A stretch of DNA of 64,000 bases from Hygrocybe punicea (lineage: Eukaryota > Basidiomycota > Agaricomycetes > Agaricales > Hygrophoraceae): assembly GCA_963556145.1 (NCBI GenBank), contig OY744465.1, positions 3,658,001-3,722,000 on the forward strand. Reading direction: 5' to 3'. Both the position numbers and the translations under genes were made by a program. Numbering within the stretch: position 1 is the stretch's first letter; every line of letters starts with the position of its first letter. The notes below the pieces were generated by a model that saw only the letters and a list, made by a program, of their open reading frames with translations, did no database searches and was not told where the DNA came from. This document shows, one piece after another, positions 48,686-60,079 of the stretch.

Positions 48686-50146
48686 GATACCAATAGACTT
48701 CAAGTTAGAGGACACTTTGGAATTGGTTTGACAGGAAGCCTGACAGAATAAAGTGTTAAATAGGTCTCAAATTCAGGTGAGCGGACGCACTGTTGAGATG
48801 TTATGCTTTCTGATTCGAAGCGGCTCAAAGTCAAAAGCAGATGCTGGTCATGGTAGGATCAATAATTTGGAATGGGGGGAAAGAGTTATATATGACAGAA
48901 AATGCAGCTTTACACCAAACCACGCAATACAATATGTACAGAGGTGTTCCGGCACCTTTGAGCCTGTAGGGAAACAAGATTAAGGATTACTCTTGGAGTC
49001 AAGAAATGGATTTACGAATGCCTGGAGAGTTTGAGCTGGAAATTAGCTCGCCAGCCCTCCCACAAGTCTGTCAGCCCCAGTGGGGAAGTGTCTTGAGTCG
49101 AACTACAATGTTGTGGCCAAGTTCGGGTTCAAGTTCAAGTTGTTCAACCGTGTACCGCCGGAAAAAGCGGCCCGCCCGATGTCTCACTACTCCGACGACT
49201 ACGTTTATCCCGCCAGTTCATGAAATATAGTCGATTCTTGGTCAGTGGTCCCAACCTCCGTCTTCCGATGCGAGGTGGCATATCAGATTCTCCCAGGCCA
49301 GTCCGAGGACCACCATGTCTTCGCAACTTCCCCGATCACTTTCAACCAGCAACGAGGTCATTCTGAAACCGACATGCGAGAAAACAATATTATAATCAAA
49401 GGAACTCAACGCTTATTGGAGTGAAGTATAAAACAATCAGATGTGAGTGCGCAGACAATATCCAACTCTTCCCCTTGCATACGTGTCAGGCATCTCGAAG
49501 TGGTTGTTCTTGCATGAGATGCTTTACCACCTTCGCAAGAAAGCAAAAAGCGAACATCTTGCCGGCGGGCTCGATAGCAATGCCAGGACACGGGCGTGTA
49601 GGTGAACCTGTTCACTCACACGAGCTTCTCATGAAGGATCTTGACGTTCAACTACACTCACAAAAGCTTTTTTTTTTGCTTGCCATTTTCAACTCCGCGC
49701 ACACAACACCTCCGCCTCTTATTTAAATCGCACATTTTTGAAGAACTTCTCTTCCATCCCGACCATTCCACGGGCTTGGGATACTTCGATCCCTGGTACA
49801 TGGGCACGGTGGGCCGCTCTAGCTGCTGTATTTGTCTGCTTCGCTGCTCGGAGTTTGAACCGTGCAGCACCATCGGAAACATGGGAGCTCGACCTGGCCT
49901 CGGGTGATCCCCGCCATCCGGACGGCCAAAAAAAATGCAAACAATATGGCGGTCTTGCCTGCACTGTTTCGGCCGGAAGGCTTCTGAAAAATTCACGTCC
50001 TCGAATAGCTGGTGGTACATAAGATCCGCCTTCGCCACAACTATTAACATTCCTTTCACCTCAAGAGTACCTGGAATACGGTTTATTGCGCTTTCTCTCA
50101 CCACCTCAGGCTCCTGAATCTTTTCCATTCTCTGCGATTAGTTGTC
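48686..50146. other. Intergenic, no gene recognised
   Basis: About 1.46 kb. A TATA-like ttatttaaat lies near 49719-49728, but over 400 bp upstream of the next start. If paralogue B had an extra 5' exon it would lie here, but I could not find one. Confidence 0.4.
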
Positions 50147-50672
50147 ATGGTTGTCCTCAGCACCCTCCTGAGTGCCCTCCTGCTTATCAGCTCTTCAGTT
50201 CTGCAAGCCACGGCAGTGCCAGCAATGCGCCCCGAGAACTTCGAAGTCTATAACCCCGCGATCACTTCTCCTACCGCCGACATCACCTGGCTCGTCGGGT
50301 CGACGCAGAGTATCACTTGGAAGACTTCCGATATCCCTCGGGACAAGCTTAACGCCTCTGGTATGATATTGTTGGGCCATATTGCGAATGGCAGCGAGAA
50401 CCTGAATATCGGTGACGTTTCCCTCACCATTCGTGTGGAATGAACTAATAATTTCAAATTCTCTAGCTTTTCCTCTTGCAAACAAATTTCTGCTTCGATC
50501 TGGCGTCGTCAACGTCACCGTCCCAAAAGTGGCTTATCGTAAGGACTACGTTGTTGTTTGTGAGTGCCCTGTGCGGTTTATTCTGACTGTTAAGTATCTG
50601 ATTCACCTGGCAGTACTCGGCGACTCTGGCAACACCTCCCCAAAGTTTACAATTTCGCCTTCTCCCACTTGA
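50147..50672 (+). CDS. KNH/Kre9-like small secreted protein (third copy)
   Basis: Exons 50147-50411, 50467-50559, 50614-50672; 138 aa. A signal peptide (MVVLSTLLSALLLISSSVLQ) precedes a single KNH-like domain: VYNPAITSPTADITWLVG, SITWKTSDIPRDKLNASG, NVTVPKVAYRKDYVVV, LLGDSGNTSPKFTI. The last two introns sit where those of the 32211 and 36444 genes do (phase 1 each); the first intron of those genes is missing here. There is no Ser/Thr stalk and no GPI signal. It is related in structure to the other two but more diverged. Confidence 0.85.
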
Positions 50673-50953
50673 AACACTTCGACACGTCTTTACGAGAGGA
50701 AAAAGTAATGTCGGCATAAAAACATTCCTTATTTAAGATCGTAACGTGACACCTATAATATGTCAGACCCTTTTCCAGGACGTTCATTGCTTTATTATCA
50801 TTTAATCTCTGAGATCTCCCTTTACCGATGTTTACAATTGCACGACGACGTCATAAATAAAGAGAAGGGTTGGCGACGTGTAACGGTATCTTGAAGAAAA
50901 ACTGAAATATTAGTACGATTCGTTCGTTCCCAACATTCCCATGAATTCGTACA

Positions 50954-51884
50954 TCAGAGGGTTTTGGCCTTTAAAATGGACTGTTTTAACCGGAGTGAAC
51001 TCGCAATATGTCCATACGAGTCAAGCATGAGCCAAAGTGGGGTGACAACCCATCTAAAACGAATACCACAATGAGTACCTCGCTTGGAGGTGTAATAAAG
51101 CCCGTCTTACATTACGTTCATGAACTGTAAACGGTTGATAATATCGTTTAGAGGATAATTACAGCAGCCATCGGTTATGACATACCACGAGATAAAACCA
51201 GAGGAAAATCACGTTTGAAGTGTCAAGATTTGGGCTTCCAACTAACCATTCGGGGCAGAAAGTCATGAATCTGAGTGTGTGTTAGATTTCTTCGCGAAGG
51301 GTAAGATATTCCCGAACTGCTCACGATCCGTATAATTCGGCAGTGCTGATAACAACCAACCAATAATGTCTAGCGGGGTCATTGTCGACGAGCTGCTTCA
51401 AAATGTAACAACAAAGCGGTGCAACCCCGAGTACGGTCAAGATTTCGAGAGAAACGACCGTGGGGTCTGACACACCCCAGCGGAAGTCAGCCCTGCTGTA
51501 TTCTTTCCCTGCGACATCATTCAACCACAGAAAACAACAAAATCCAGAGACAAGCCCCACATACACAACTCCGCAAATGGTCCAACACTCGTGTTGACCT
51601 GTCTACCGAAGGTCGAGAGGTAAAGAAAAGAACCTTCGTACACAAAGTGTACCATCGCGTCAAAAGCCTGTTTTTCAGACTATTAATATTATGGAAAAGA
51701 ATTTGAGGAGTGACTATTTACGCACTAGCCAAATGAATGTGACGCGATCTTGCCAACTCGCGTTCTTGCGTAGTACAATCCTGGAGAAAATGTAAGCGAC
51801 TAGCGCAAAGACAGCCACTCCTCCGGACGAGTACGCGGAAGTGGCCGTGAATATTTCAGACAATGGGGGAGACGTTGCGACCAT
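50954..51884 (-). CDS. EBP: Sterol delta8-delta7 isomerase (emopamil-binding protein family)
   Basis: Exons (minus) 51884-51726, 51667-51565, 51508-51325, 51270-51186, 51124-51111, 51053-50954; 214 aa. Hydrophobic throughout, as expected of an ER protein with four to five membrane spans (EXPERA fold). Family motifs: DRVTFIWLAFDAMVHFVYEGSF (with the His and Glu used in catalysis), WKEYSRADFRWGVSDPTVVS, CCYILKQLVDNDPARHYW, AELYGSFMTFCPEWL and FMNVIWVVTPLWLM. The enzyme moves the sterol double bond from C8 to C7 in ergosterol synthesis. One exon is only 14 nt. It is divergent from EMC8 with 120 bp between start codons. Confidence 0.93.
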
Positions 51885-52004
51885 AGTGATGTGGATGGTT
51901 TGATGAGTATTATCATCATGATTCAAGTTTTATTAGGTTATGTATTTTGACTCCGCTTTTGACTCCGCTTCGTATACTTATCCCACCAGGAGTCAGTCAG
52001 TTCG

Positions 52005-52792
52005 ATGGTGTCGTACACTGTATCAGACCAAGCATACGTGAAAGTATTCTTTCACGCAGCCAAATACCCCCACAAACCCGTGAATGGCGTTCTCCTGGGA
52101 AATCTTGTTGGCTCAGATTCTGTGATCATTGAGGATGTTATTCCTCTGCTCCATCATTGGACGAGTCTAAGCCCAATGATGGAAATTGGTCTCGATCTCG
52201 TAGGTCGTCAATTACTATTTACCGTCCGTATTAACTGCTAAATGATATACTGCGATAAGGCGCGGAGACATGCAGAGGAAACAGGTTTGCAAGTCGTGGG
52301 ATACTACCAGGCGTGCGAGAGACTGGATGACAAGGCCTTGGCGCCCGTAGGGGAGAAGGTTTCAGGGAAGATTAGAGACGCGTTTAGAAACGCCATTGCC
52401 CTTGTGGTCTGTGATCGGCGCTTCGTTGGTGTCCAGTTGTCTAAGATCCTAACTTCAGGTTGACGGTGAAAAGTTGGGCACCGGAGATGTGGCTTTGGTC
52501 GTACGTTGACGCTGCATTCTGTCTTTAAGAGGAACTGATTATGCCATTCATTCGATGCTAGCCATACCTTCCTCATGCTTCTTCGTCGTCTTGGCGCCCA
52601 TACACATCTCAGCCACCTGCCTTCACACCTGCATCCCCCTTCAAACTCGCTGACGAAAAGTCTCCCAATCGAGCCGTAGCGCTTGTACGTGATGCACGGC
52701 TTCACCAGAAATTTGGTGATTTCGACGACCACCTTGAGGACGTTAGTATAGATTGGCTAAGGAATAAGGATTGCATTACAGATCGTGAATGA
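52005..52792 (+). CDS. EMC8: ER membrane protein complex subunit 8/9
   Basis: Exons 52005-52199, 52260-52406, 52459-52500, 52562-52792; 204 aa. It opens with the family pattern YTVSDQAYVKVFFHAAKYPHKPVNGVLLG and continues with PLLHHWTSLSPMMEIGLDL, VVGYYQACERLDD and NAIALVVDGEKLG. EMC8/9 is an MPN-like fold without the metalloprotease site; it is a cytosolic subunit of the EMC that inserts membrane proteins at the ER. The first intron ends at gataag; the preceding atgatatactgc reads well by chance but has no AG before it. It is paired with the ER enzyme EBP across a 120-bp promoter. Confidence 0.92.
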
Positions 52793-53003
52793 AGTATCCT
52801 TTGTATGTTTACATGAGGCAAACTGAAAGTCACCGCATGCAAAGGTGATCCAAATCCCGAAACATAAGTCTCCGACTCGGAACAGAACTGAGACTCGACC
52901 CCGACCTGCCGGTCATTGCGTAGCGTTTTGTCATCGATGGCCTCAAATCGCCTGTTATATAGAAGCTGCCCCCTCTCACCGCCTGACTTTGACTCGGAAT
53001 CCG

Positions 53004-54700
53004 ATGCTTTTCAGAGGAGACTTTGTTGATTGTCCGAGTATCGGACAGGTTCGTGAAGATGCCAACATCGAGAATTTGAAGTGGCTGACTTGGTGGACAG
53101 GTTGAGATATATCACGATTATTTGCTGTGTCGGTCGAATTCAATCGCTTCCCATCCCTTCGCCAACAATAATTTACATTTATAGCGGTCAACGATGCGGG
53201 TTTCGTGGATCATTTTGCTCCTGCAAACTCTCAAGAGTCGGATCAAATACTTCGCCATTCATCTGCTCTTACCGCAATCCCTCATGGGTCTTTCATAATA
53301 CCCACATTTTGTGATTTGCACCTTCACGCCCCCCAATTTCTGTACCAAGGAACTGGTCTCCATCTACCCTTGATGGAATGGCTAAACCAATACGCCTTCC
53401 AAGCTGAAGAAAAATTGGATTCCGATCCCACGTTGGCTAGGAAGGTCTATAAGCGCCTCGCGAGTCGTCTCATCGAGAATGGCACTGGTGCAGCTCTACT
53501 ATTTGGAACCATTAAAGAAGAAACCAAGTGAGTCTGTTCCCATTAATGTATGTGAAATGGTTCTGATCAACAATATCAACGAACAGCCTTATTCTTGCCG
53601 AGGTTATGCAGGCGGCTGGGATTCGAGCATTTGTCGGTAAATTATCGATGGATATATCGTCTCGTCCCTCCTATGTGGAAGCTTCTACGCAGGATTCTAT
53701 TATATCTGCAGCTTCTTTTGCTGAAAAGTGTTCGTCTATGGTAGCGCATTTACCGCCATATAGACGCCTCGTGGAACCAGTCATTACTCCCAGATTCGTG
53801 CCAACATGCTCGGATGATCTTCTTGCGGGACTCGGCAAATTGTCTGAAGAGAAAGGTCTCCGAATACAGAGCCACATGGCTGAGGCGCACGACCAGGTTC
53901 GATGGGTAGAGCGAGAGCGAGGAATGAGTGACATTCAGGTGTTTGACAGAGTAAGCAACAATTATAATTTACAACAAGAGCCAAATTCTTGACTGTTATA
54001 CAGAACCATCTTTTGACCTCTCGGACCATCCAAGCTCATTGTACTTTCTTGAATGTCGCATCGTTATCTCACGTGTTCCATCGCGGTGTTGCGATAGCCC
54101 ACTGCCCCCTCTCCAACGCCTACTTCTCCGCTGCACCTTTTCGTCTTCGGGAAGCCCTGGATCAGCACGTAAGGGTAGGGCTAGGGACAGACATCGCTGG
54201 AGGCTACAGTCTCGATATCATGAACGCTATGCGACAAGCTGTAGTTGTATCAAGGATGCGTGAGGGCTCGAGAAAGCTGCCTCGCCATTCTAACGGCGGG
54301 AATAGTGGCAATTCCAACGCTGATGATACGGACGAACGGGATGAAAGCCGGAGTTTAGCTGTTGACTGGAAAGAAGCCTTATATCTGGCGACTAAAGGTG
54401 GTGGGCAAGCCCTTGGCTTTCCTAACAACTGGGGAACATTTTCGCTGGGTGTGCCTTTCGATGCACAATGCAGTGAGTGACATTCTTTGATGAACTTCAT
54501 GTATGGAGATTTACTTTCACTTCTATGTAGTTCAATTATATGAAAGCACAACCAGGTCAGGAGTCGGTGCCCTTGATTTTTTGGAGATGGAAGACTCGGC
54601 TGGTGGAGAAAGCCTTTCACAAGAGTTAGTAGAGAAATGGTTTTGTTTAGGGGACCACCGAAATCGTTCAGGAATGTGGGTGCAAGGAACTAAACTCTAG
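53004..54700 (+). CDS. Guanine deaminase
   Basis: Exons 53004-53100, 53185-53527, 53587-53950, 54004-54472, 54531-54700; 480 aa. Amidohydrolase metal and catalytic motifs are in order: CDLHLHAPQF (HxH), SHMAEAHDQVRW (His and Glu), IQAHCTFL (His) and VGLGTDIAGG (Asp). Guanine-deaminase specific stretches include PLMEWLNQYAFQAEE, RPSYVEAS and APFRLREALD. It hydrolyses guanine to xanthine in purine salvage. The first exon is the least certain: it was chosen because MLFRGDFVDCPSIGQV resembles the usual N-terminal strand and the splice keeps phase. An insertion rich in Asn/Asp/Gly (GGNSGNSNADDTDERDE) lies after the metal-binding Asp. Confidence 0.92.
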
Positions 54701-55285
54701 CCTGATTCGCGCTATCCACATTCCCCATCTTAGAGCATTTATTGTACTTTGATTTCAGAATTGAATGAAAGCCTGAAAGCGTTGTGCAACTCGAACGTGG
54801 ATATCTGACCATAACCGTCCAACCTACATTGGAAACATATATACATCCAAACGCCAACAGAAAAACCCATATCAATTCGAGTTCGCGCCAACGAACACCC
54901 CAATGGGAGAAGGCTTCCAGGTTGAATTCTCGTCGAGTAGACGCCATCCGGGTGGGAGGGGGTGCCTCGACAGTGTCTGAGAAGAAGGTAGTACTTCGGG
55001 TAGCCAATCGATGCGTTTAGGAAGGAAGGCCTTCAGTCGTCGATCCATCACAACAATGTCGCTGGCAGTCCACTGCTACAATGATGTGGATGTGGATAAC
55101 CCTAGCTAACCACCTCTCAGATTGAACTTACGGTAAATGGAACGCTGCTTATTGTGGGGAAGAGCAGTACTAACGCTGCTTCCAGATCTGGATCTGTTTT
55201 GCAAAGAGCATGAAGCAATCCTAGGGCGCTGCTTCCAGATCAAGATAAACCATGTCGAAGTCGAGCGAGGGGGGAAAAAAGGGGC
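54701..55285. other. Convergent spacer; possible last exon of LAS1
   Basis: A good donor (gtaagc) lies at the end of the LAS1 frame, and an acceptor (gcaaaacag) near 55197-55206 could add an exon ending at a TAG at 55106. A 15-bp sequence (cgctgcttccagatc) occurs twice, at about 55173 and 55227. No other gene seen. Confidence 0.35.
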
Positions 55286-56587
55286 TTACGCCTTCTTGCT
55301 GTCAGCCGATAGATTTGCGCCGGGACCTAAAGCTGTGAATAATGTCGCTATTATATCCTTCTTCAAATCAGAGTCCGATTCTGGATTCTCGACCGCCCAA
55401 GTATTGGTAATCCACCATGCCCATCGTGCTATGCACATATCAAACGATGCATCAAATAACGCGGTTTCTGCTGCCAACTGTCCTGGATCTGTGGGAACCT
55501 GAGGCGATTTGGTGTCTGATGCGAGCCGAGAGACGATACGATGAGTTAGCGTGGAAGAGAAGTCTGGGTGGTTAGATTGAATATGGGTGAGTAAAGGGGA
55601 CCACAAGAGAACCGAAAAACTCGGTGGCGAGAAAGAATCATTGGGGAATAACCGCTTTCTAAAAATTCAGAATATATGAGAAAATTTCAGTCCGGCAGAA
55701 TGTAGGATTTTACTTTTTTGACATGGGTACCAACATCCCGTTTCCCAACAAAGCATCACAGAGTTTGTCCAAAGCAAATTTTTCTTTCGTATCTTGGTAC
55801 CCTTCTTGAAGAGGCCCGTCGCTTTCCCAGCCAAACCCAGCAATATTGGCGGCTACCTTTGCTTCTCCAACCCATCGTTCGACTTCCCTCAGCACATTGT
55901 TTATCGCTGCCTTGCACTGTGCTCGTAGGGACGCATCACGGGTAACAATTTTGAGAAGACTTTTGTACCGTTTCAGAATGTGTGCCAAGGGCCTCAGAGT
56001 TGTTTGTGACGATGGAATTGTAGATGGATTCAGGGTCGGCATAAAGTAGTTGTGAAGCAGCCACGACATTGACTGGTATGAAAAAATGAACAATTAGATT
56101 GAAACGACAGGTTTCGATTTACTTGCCTCTCTGGCAGCTTCGCGAAGTAGTTCGAGGCTAGGCAAGTCCTCGTGAGTGGCGGCATGACGTAGCTCGACCA
56201 ACCACGCTGGTAATCCCAATTGAACGGCTATAGATGCAATGGATCGTGCGTATGCCCCCGATTGCAGTGGGTCTACCAGGCCATTAACCAAACGAATGAT
56301 GCAGACTGCATAGTTGTGCCGCAAAGACAGACAAGAGGACGAAGAATGTGGTGAATGGTCTTGCAAGGTAACCGCTAGAAGCGCTAACGTTGATTCTAGA
56401 GCATGTGGGAGCGGTGTAATCGCTCTCCAGGCTGACAACTAATACTGTTAAACCAATGCGATCAGATATTGCCAAAGCTCACCTTATTCACGGCGAGTGT
56501 CTTCGCATTGTCATCTTCAGATATCCACGAGCAAATCTGGTCCAGTTCGCCAATGGATGCCCAAGGAACACGGCGAGGTAGTCGCAT
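55286..56587 (-). CDS. LAS1: LAS1-like pre-rRNA processing endonuclease
   Basis: Exons (minus) 56587-56483, 56438-56127, 56072-55714, 55658-55286; 382 aa. The conserved Las1 domain is clear: RRVPWASIGELDQICSWI, LSAWRAITPLPHALEST, CIIRLVNGLVDPLQSGAYAR and PAWLVELRHAATHEDLPSL, where the RHxxTH-type motif holds the catalytic residues of this HEPN nuclease. Then SWLLHNYFMPTL. Las1 cuts ITS2 in pre-60S ribosomes together with Grc3. The intron from 56126 is GC-AG (GAG|GCAAGT). The C-terminus is uncertain: a donor just before the stop could lead to a further exon. It is divergent from MON1 with 77 bp between starts. Confidence 0.92.
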
Positions 56588-56664
56588 TAAAATATTAAAA
56601 TATTCGAAATGATGGATTGTCCTTGTTTGGCAAGACCATCTAATAGCATCTATAATCGTTGTTC

Positions 56665-59082
56665 ATGTCGACGAGTCCTCGCTCTCGAACTTCTCGCAGT
56701 GCTACACCTGGTTTCAAGGCACCACCTCCACGTCTGGTCGTCTCATCTGTTCTTCGGCCCTCGCTCTCACTCTCCAATCTCCGATTTCATGGCCCAAATT
56801 CACCCTCGTCGTCAAAGTCGAACCTTTCCACAGCATCGCCCATCCCCATTCCTTCCACTAAACCTCAAAACCAAGCTCCCGACAGCTTAGCATCATCATT
56901 ATCCAATGTGGAGGCGAATGAGGGGATTCTGATTCAGGAGGTGGAAGTGGAAGTGGATACGGTTGATGGTGAGGATGGAAATGCGACTGGCCGTGTGGAT
57001 AATTTGGCTGGGGATGAAAACTCCAAAAGGACTCTGAGGGACAAATTGAGGCAAACTTTGAGCAGGAAGAAGTCCGGTACGGGTGAGTTTCCTAGGACGT
57101 CCTTTGAATAACAAAGGTCCAACATCATGACGAGATATAGTCTCGGCTCGTGCTCTCTCGAAAGGGAAACAAGTTGACCTCAATGAATTACCCCACGGCG
57201 TAGGTGGGAACGGGACGGTTTATGGACTGCTAGTGGTCGCTAATTTGTTGAATGTTTCGGCCCGCTGAAGCTGCTCGGTATCCCCCTCGGGAGTACTTTG
57301 TTCTAACTGACGCCGGAAAACCTGTTTTTACTAGGTATTTGGTGATCCATCCTTCTTTATCTCTCAAATTGGGGTAACAGTTCTTTATATTAGTCGGCCA
57401 GCCGTTGAAGATATGGGCAACATAGCTTCCACCGTTGGTATTATGCAAGCGCTTATATCTGTCTTCCTTGCCGACGACGACAAGCTTCGTTTTCTCAATG
57501 CTGGCAATACCCGCATCACTTTTCTTCTTCGGCCTCCACTGTATTACGTTTGTGTTTCATCTTGGGGGGAACCCGAATCTGTTGTAAGTGTTGTTTCGTC
57601 AACTCAATAATATGCGGATTCCAATCAATTAAATGATTTCCGTGAAGCAAGACACGGTCTCATCTAGAATATTTACATTTACAAATCTTGAGTATCGTAA
57701 CAGCTTCTCAACTACGGCGGATATTTGAGCGACGGACTAATTTTGACTTACGACGGCTTCTAGACGGTTGGACCATTTCCTCACCTCAGATTGTACATAA
57801 CGGAATATTTGTGCAGGTACCGAGTCCTTCATCACTTCGTTACTAGACCGGTTGGAATTTGACCTGGCTTTGAGCACATCGTCACTGCATTGTCTCAAGT
57901 TGGATGCGAACTTGCGTAGAAGAGCGGCCGACGCCCTTGTGCCGACATCGAAGATGAAAGTTGGTTTTAAACTCTTTCTTATCCTCTGAAGCTGATTGAT
58001 TAATGCTTCTCGAAGGACGTTCTTTATGTTATGCTTGTCGCTTGGGGTCGTGTCGTCACTCTCATAAGACCTCGAAAGCATTCAATACATCCCGCAGGTA
58101 AGTAACTTTCTCTTTTCTTTGTACTTTACCCGAACATCGTAACTGCAACAGACATCCATATCCTTTTGAACACCATACATGCGCCATCTATTCGCAACTC
58201 GCTGGGCTCTGCCTCTTGGATTCCCGTTTGCCTGCCCAAGTTTAACCCAGCTGGTTTTGTGAATTCCTATATATCATTTCTCAGAAGGACCCAAGACCAG
58301 GGCAGTGATACGGGAACGGTTCTGGCTGAGCCAGGCCAAGACAATACGCACCTCAATGGGGTTTCTAATCGAAACGAATACGGCACCGATTTGGGAGTGG
58401 CATTGGTTTGCATAAGTGGCGGCGGTGAAATCGAATTCATCCGGAGATGGTGTGATGGTGTTACTCAGGTATGTTGATTTGACATCATGCATGTTTGGTT
58501 TCGCATCTAGTCCTTCTAGAAATTGGAGAATGACGGTATACTGGACGCTATCACCAAAGCTTTCGGCACTGGGTCGACGGAATATTTTGTTTCGGAATTG
58601 GGTGTACCGGGCCTGCGGCACTTCGTGTACAAGTCTCGTGCGCATGTCCAAGTGACGTTTCCCCTGTTCGAAGACCCGTATGATGACATCAATGGAAGAA
58701 GAAGGTAAGCTTGTCGTTTTGACCCGTTTATCGACGTAGTCTGACGACCCCCTCCCGCCGTAGGATAATTACATTATACCAGATCATGCATGATGCGATT
58801 CACGGCAAGTCAGGGCAAGAACCACTCAAGCTGCAATACATACGTACCGACAAGGAGAGCGTTATGGGTTGGGTGTGTCCCATGTGTCCTCTGGACCTAC
58901 TCCTGGACTGACGTTTCTTTGGCTCGATTCTCGATGTACAGCTTACACAAGTATTCGAGCTGTACATTGCGTTGTCCCCCCGTTTACCGAAGAGTGCAGT
59001 TGTGGGTGCTGCTAATGCTGTGGCACGATGGGTGAAGAAGGAGGAAGAACGACTGTTCTTGAAGGATGCGCCCGTATTTTAG
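56665..59082 (+). CDS. MON1: Vacuolar fusion protein MON1
   Basis: Eleven exons: 56665-57082, 57141-57203, 57271-57334, 57394-57583, 57652-57766, 57817-57959, 58016-58097, 58152-58468, 58520-58704, 58764-58872, 58942-59082; 608 aa. A Ser/Pro-rich disordered N-terminus of about 160 residues is followed by three longin-type regions: REYFVLTDAGKPVFT, DDKLRFLNAGNTRITFLLR, SWGEPESVTRSHLEYLHLQIL; then DVLYVMLVAWGRVVTLIRP, FNPAGFVNSYISFL; then HFVYKSRAHVQVTFPLFE and ARWVKKEEERLFL at the end. Mon1 with Ccz1 is the exchange factor that recruits Rab7/Ypt7 to late endosomes and autophagosomes. Confidence 0.95.
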
Positions 59083-59209
59083 TTGTTGGCTCGGCTACCA
59101 ATCTATAATGGCATTTTAGATGGATTACTACTTGTACGGCGACACGGTCCGAGATGAAATTTGCCAGTCACATGATTTCTGCATGCCTTTGACTTGACCT
59201 TCCACAGGA

Positions 59210-59766
59210 ATGTCACAAATAATATTCCAGAATGCCCGTTGGGCAATCCTGAATCCTTTGATTCCTCACCTGACACGTTCTCTCCGAGCTGTACGGGCTG
59301 TTCCATTGCCAAAGGGTGATAAAAAGAATTTGCATCTGTCAGGACCACCGGCTGATCTCTCCACATGCAGAATCTGTCGCAACTCCCCGTGATTTTCTGA
59401 AGGCAATCGGACGTTCCTCCGAAGCCAAACTGTCTCTCGACTCCTGGGATGCTCTCTGGAGTACTTGCGGACACGACATGAAGAAGGCTGGACTCTCGGT
59501 CCGGGATCGCAGGTGTGAAGTTGCATGAACGCCGTACGCGGAGATGCTGATTATCATATACAGATACATTTTGTGGTGCATGGAAAAGTATAGAAGTGGG
59601 GTGGATGTCAAGGACATTGCGCACGAACCCAAGCCGAAGAAAAAGATTCGAGGGTGAGTTGTCGTTTCCTTGGATATATACACGAATAATTAATTGTGTT
59701 GTGCTGCACAGGTGGGGCCCGAAAGTGGTACAAGGACAGCGAATACGCTCGCGCCGACACCGATAG
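59210..59766 (+). CDS. FYV4: Mitochondrial small ribosomal subunit protein mS41 (FYV4-like)
   Basis: Exons 59210-59290, 59343-59512, 59564-59653, 59712-59766; 131 aa. A basic, Arg-rich N-terminus (FQNARWAILNPL, RSLRA) looks like a mitochondrial targeting sequence. The IGR motif that defines the family follows: TPRDFLKAIGRSSEAKL, WDALWSTCGHDMKKAGLSV, RDRRYILWCMEKYRSG. It ends in a basic tail (QGQRIRSRRHR). Fyv4/mS41 is a small protein of fungal mitoribosomes. The start lies 128 bp after the MON1 stop on the same strand. Confidence 0.9.
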
Positions 59767-60079
59767 GGTGTGCAGAACAATGCAGCGACAGAATAGATAT
59801 TCTGGTGGAGGGACCTGTGTGAATCGTCGTGATGATCTCGCTAGTCTGCTTATGGTCGTACAAAAAGTCTTTTGTGCTGTCATGCCAAAGGGTTTGTTCA
59901 CGTCCTAATTAGGCAGACCCCGCCTTGAGGTGATAATAGGAAGGGGTGTGCCTTGCCGGAGTTGGCCAGACAAACAAGACCGCGCCGACAGCCAGTGATT
60001 GCGCTGGTCCTCCTCGAAGAAAGGATCCATTTCCCTATATAACAATTCCAAAAATAATGTCTTTCAACCCCACCCACCA
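59767..60079. other. Spacer, promoter of the zinc-finger gene
   Basis: Short spacer. A TATA-like ccctatataac near 60033-60042 lies about 45 bp upstream of the ATG at 60080. Nothing else is seen. Confidence 0.45.

Noticed and set aside
52209..52259. Segment reading MIYCDK as part of EMC8
   Set aside because: No AG acceptor precedes it; using gataag gives a spacing equal to animal EMC8 (ALNQVDLWGAQAGL region).
54689..54700. C-terminal TKL of guanine deaminase as a PTS1
   Set aside because: Thr at position -3 is outside the usual [SAC] class, and the enzyme is normally cytosolic.
59103..59780. Minus-strand 225-codon frame opposite mS41
   Set aside because: It is the antisense of a gene whose IGR domain and splicing are clear, and has no motif.
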